A stretch of DNA of 5,679 nucleotides. Origin: JACDET01 sp035568375. Lineage in GTDB: Bacteria > Patescibacteriota > Microgenomatia > Levybacterales > UBA12049. Position numbers and translations under genes: made by a program. Location: positions 1 through 5,679 of the forward strand of contig DATMOG010000020.1 of NCBI GenBank assembly GCA_035568375.1, read 5' to 3'. Positions 4,868-5,679 of the stretch are shown one piece after another; positions within the stretch are counted from its first letter, which is position 1; each line of letters opens with the position of its first letter. The notes beneath the pieces were generated by a model. That model did no database searches. It worked only from the letters and a program-made list of their open reading frames with translations, and was not told the DNA's origin.

Positions 4868-5679
4868 ATGAATGACTATCGCTACATACAAGTTCAAGAA
4901 TTAGAACAAAAAATTGAAGAAACTCGTACGCTTCTTGAGGATCCTGCTATGGCAGAATTGGCAAAAGAAGAAATAGCAGATTTGGAAAAACAAAAACAAG
5001 AAATTGAAGAAAACCTCCAGGCTTCCACTACCAAAAATGAAGAAAATTACGATTCACGAAACATTCTCCTTGAAATAAGTGGTGCGGCTGGTGGTGACGA
5101 AGCAAAGCTATGGGCTGCAGAACTACTAAATATGTATATCCGCGCTGCACAAAGAAAAGGATTCCAAGTCGAACAGCTTGAAGATGATGTTATTAAAATT
5201 TCAGGACATAGTGGCGCTTTTGGTGTCTTTAAACATGAAGCTGGTGTCCATCGCGTTCAAAGAATTCCTGCAACAGAAAAACGTGGAAGAGTTCATACAT
5301 CCACAGCAACAATTTCAATTTTGCCTGAACTTGAAGATATCGATTTACATATTAATCCTGATGATATTGAATTTGAAGCGTTCCGTTCTGGTGGACATGG
5401 TGGACAAAATGTAAATAAAGTTTCAACAGCAGTACGTATAAAACATAAGCCATCAGGCATTGTTGTCGCTACGCAAACGGAAAGGTCACAAAATCAAAAC
5501 CGTGAAATCGCGATGAAATTACTTCGTGCGAGATTATGGGAACAAGAAATCGCTAAACGTCAAAAAGAAATTGCATCGCTTCGTTTAACACAAGTTGGAC
5601 GCGGCGATCGGTCAGAAAAAATTAAAACATATAATTTTCCTCAGGATAGAATGACTGATCATCGAATTAATAAATCATG
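4868..5679 (+). CDS. prfA: Peptide chain release factor 1 (RF1), compact form, 3' end beyond window
   Basis: Recognises UAA and UAG stop codons in the ribosomal A site and triggers hydrolysis of peptidyl-tRNA. The first 270 codons are visible and the frame is open at the window end. Order of parts: short helical N-terminus with coiled-coil character (about 8-52); PCRF segment starting ISGAAGGDEAKLWAAELLNMY (70-90); codon-recognition motif Pro-Ala-Thr at 134-136 in QRIPATEKRGRVHTS, which marks RF1 instead of RF2 (SPF); catalytic GGQ at 178-180 in RSGGHGGQNVNKV; then GDRSEKIKTYNFPQDRMTDHRIN (246-268), typical of the C-terminal part. About 45 residues probably remain. ATG 4868 is the only good start, because an in-frame stop lies at 4844-4846. 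Aligned to E. coli RF1, about 45-50 N-terminal residues are absent, and a roughly 10-residue hairpin (the EGEHGGYKE region) is missing between VEQLEDD and IKISG. RF-H and ArfB are excluded by the PCRF segment and PAT motif. Confidence 0.95.
   Translation, partial: MNDYRYIQVQELEQKIEETRTLLEDPAMAELAKEEIADLEKQKQEIEENLQASTTKNEENYDSRNILLEISGAAGGDEAKLWAAELLNMYIRAAQRKGFQVEQLEDDVIKISGHSGAFGVFKHEAGVHRVQRIPATEKRGRVHTSTATISILPELEDIDLHINPDDIEFEAFRSGGHGGQNVNKVSTAVRIKHKPSGIVVATQTERSQNQNREIAMKLLRARLWEQEIAKRQKEIASLRLTQVGRGDRSEKIKTYNFPQDRMTDHRINKS

Noticed and set aside
5178..5414. Plus-strand open frame of 78 codons
   Set aside because: It is out of frame inside prfA, whose frame covers the same bases with all conserved RF1 motifs.

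Overview
The window comes from an AT-rich bacterial genome with small, tightly packed genes, all read from the + strand. Several traits suggest the Candidate Phyla Radiation (Patescibacteria), most likely a Microgenomates-like lineage. The histidyl-tRNA synthetase carries a eukaryote/archaea-like motif 2. Ribosomal protein L31 has a charged C-terminal extension. Release factor 1 is compact, and promoters sit almost on top of start codons. This placement comes from remembered family features, not a database search. UGA, UAA and UAG all end genes here, so the standard bacterial code applies and this is not a UGA-recoding (SR1/Gracilibacteria-type) genome.

Layout. Positions 1-508 hold the 3' part of an M24-family aminopeptidase P-like metallopeptidase that is already open at the window edge. 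Positions 563-910 and 900-2120 form a two-gene operon of unknown function with an 11-base overlap: a small helical soluble protein, then a long, low-complexity, Ala/Gln/Glu/Thr-rich protein with a single C-terminal membrane segment. Positions 2169-3428 encode HisRS (hisS), followed 10 bases later by a ten-helix EamA/DMT transporter (3439-4362). After a 129-base gap comes rpmE (L31, 4492-4791). After 76 more bases comes prfA (RF1, 4868 to the window end, open at its 3' end). No intergenic stretch exceeds 130 bases, and I see no RNA genes, mobile elements or CRISPR.

How it works together. Most of the window is translation housekeeping (hisS, rpmE, prfA), plus peptide turnover (M24) and a small-molecule exporter or importer. 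The most striking regulatory signal is at the first genes of transcription units. Sigma70-type promoters lie with the -10 box only 6-7 bases upstream of the ATG (best at rpmE, good at the 563 gene, weaker at hisS). This predicts leaderless mRNAs. By contrast, the internal operon gene at 900 has a clear Shine-Dalgarno. The least understood content is the 563-2120 gene pair.
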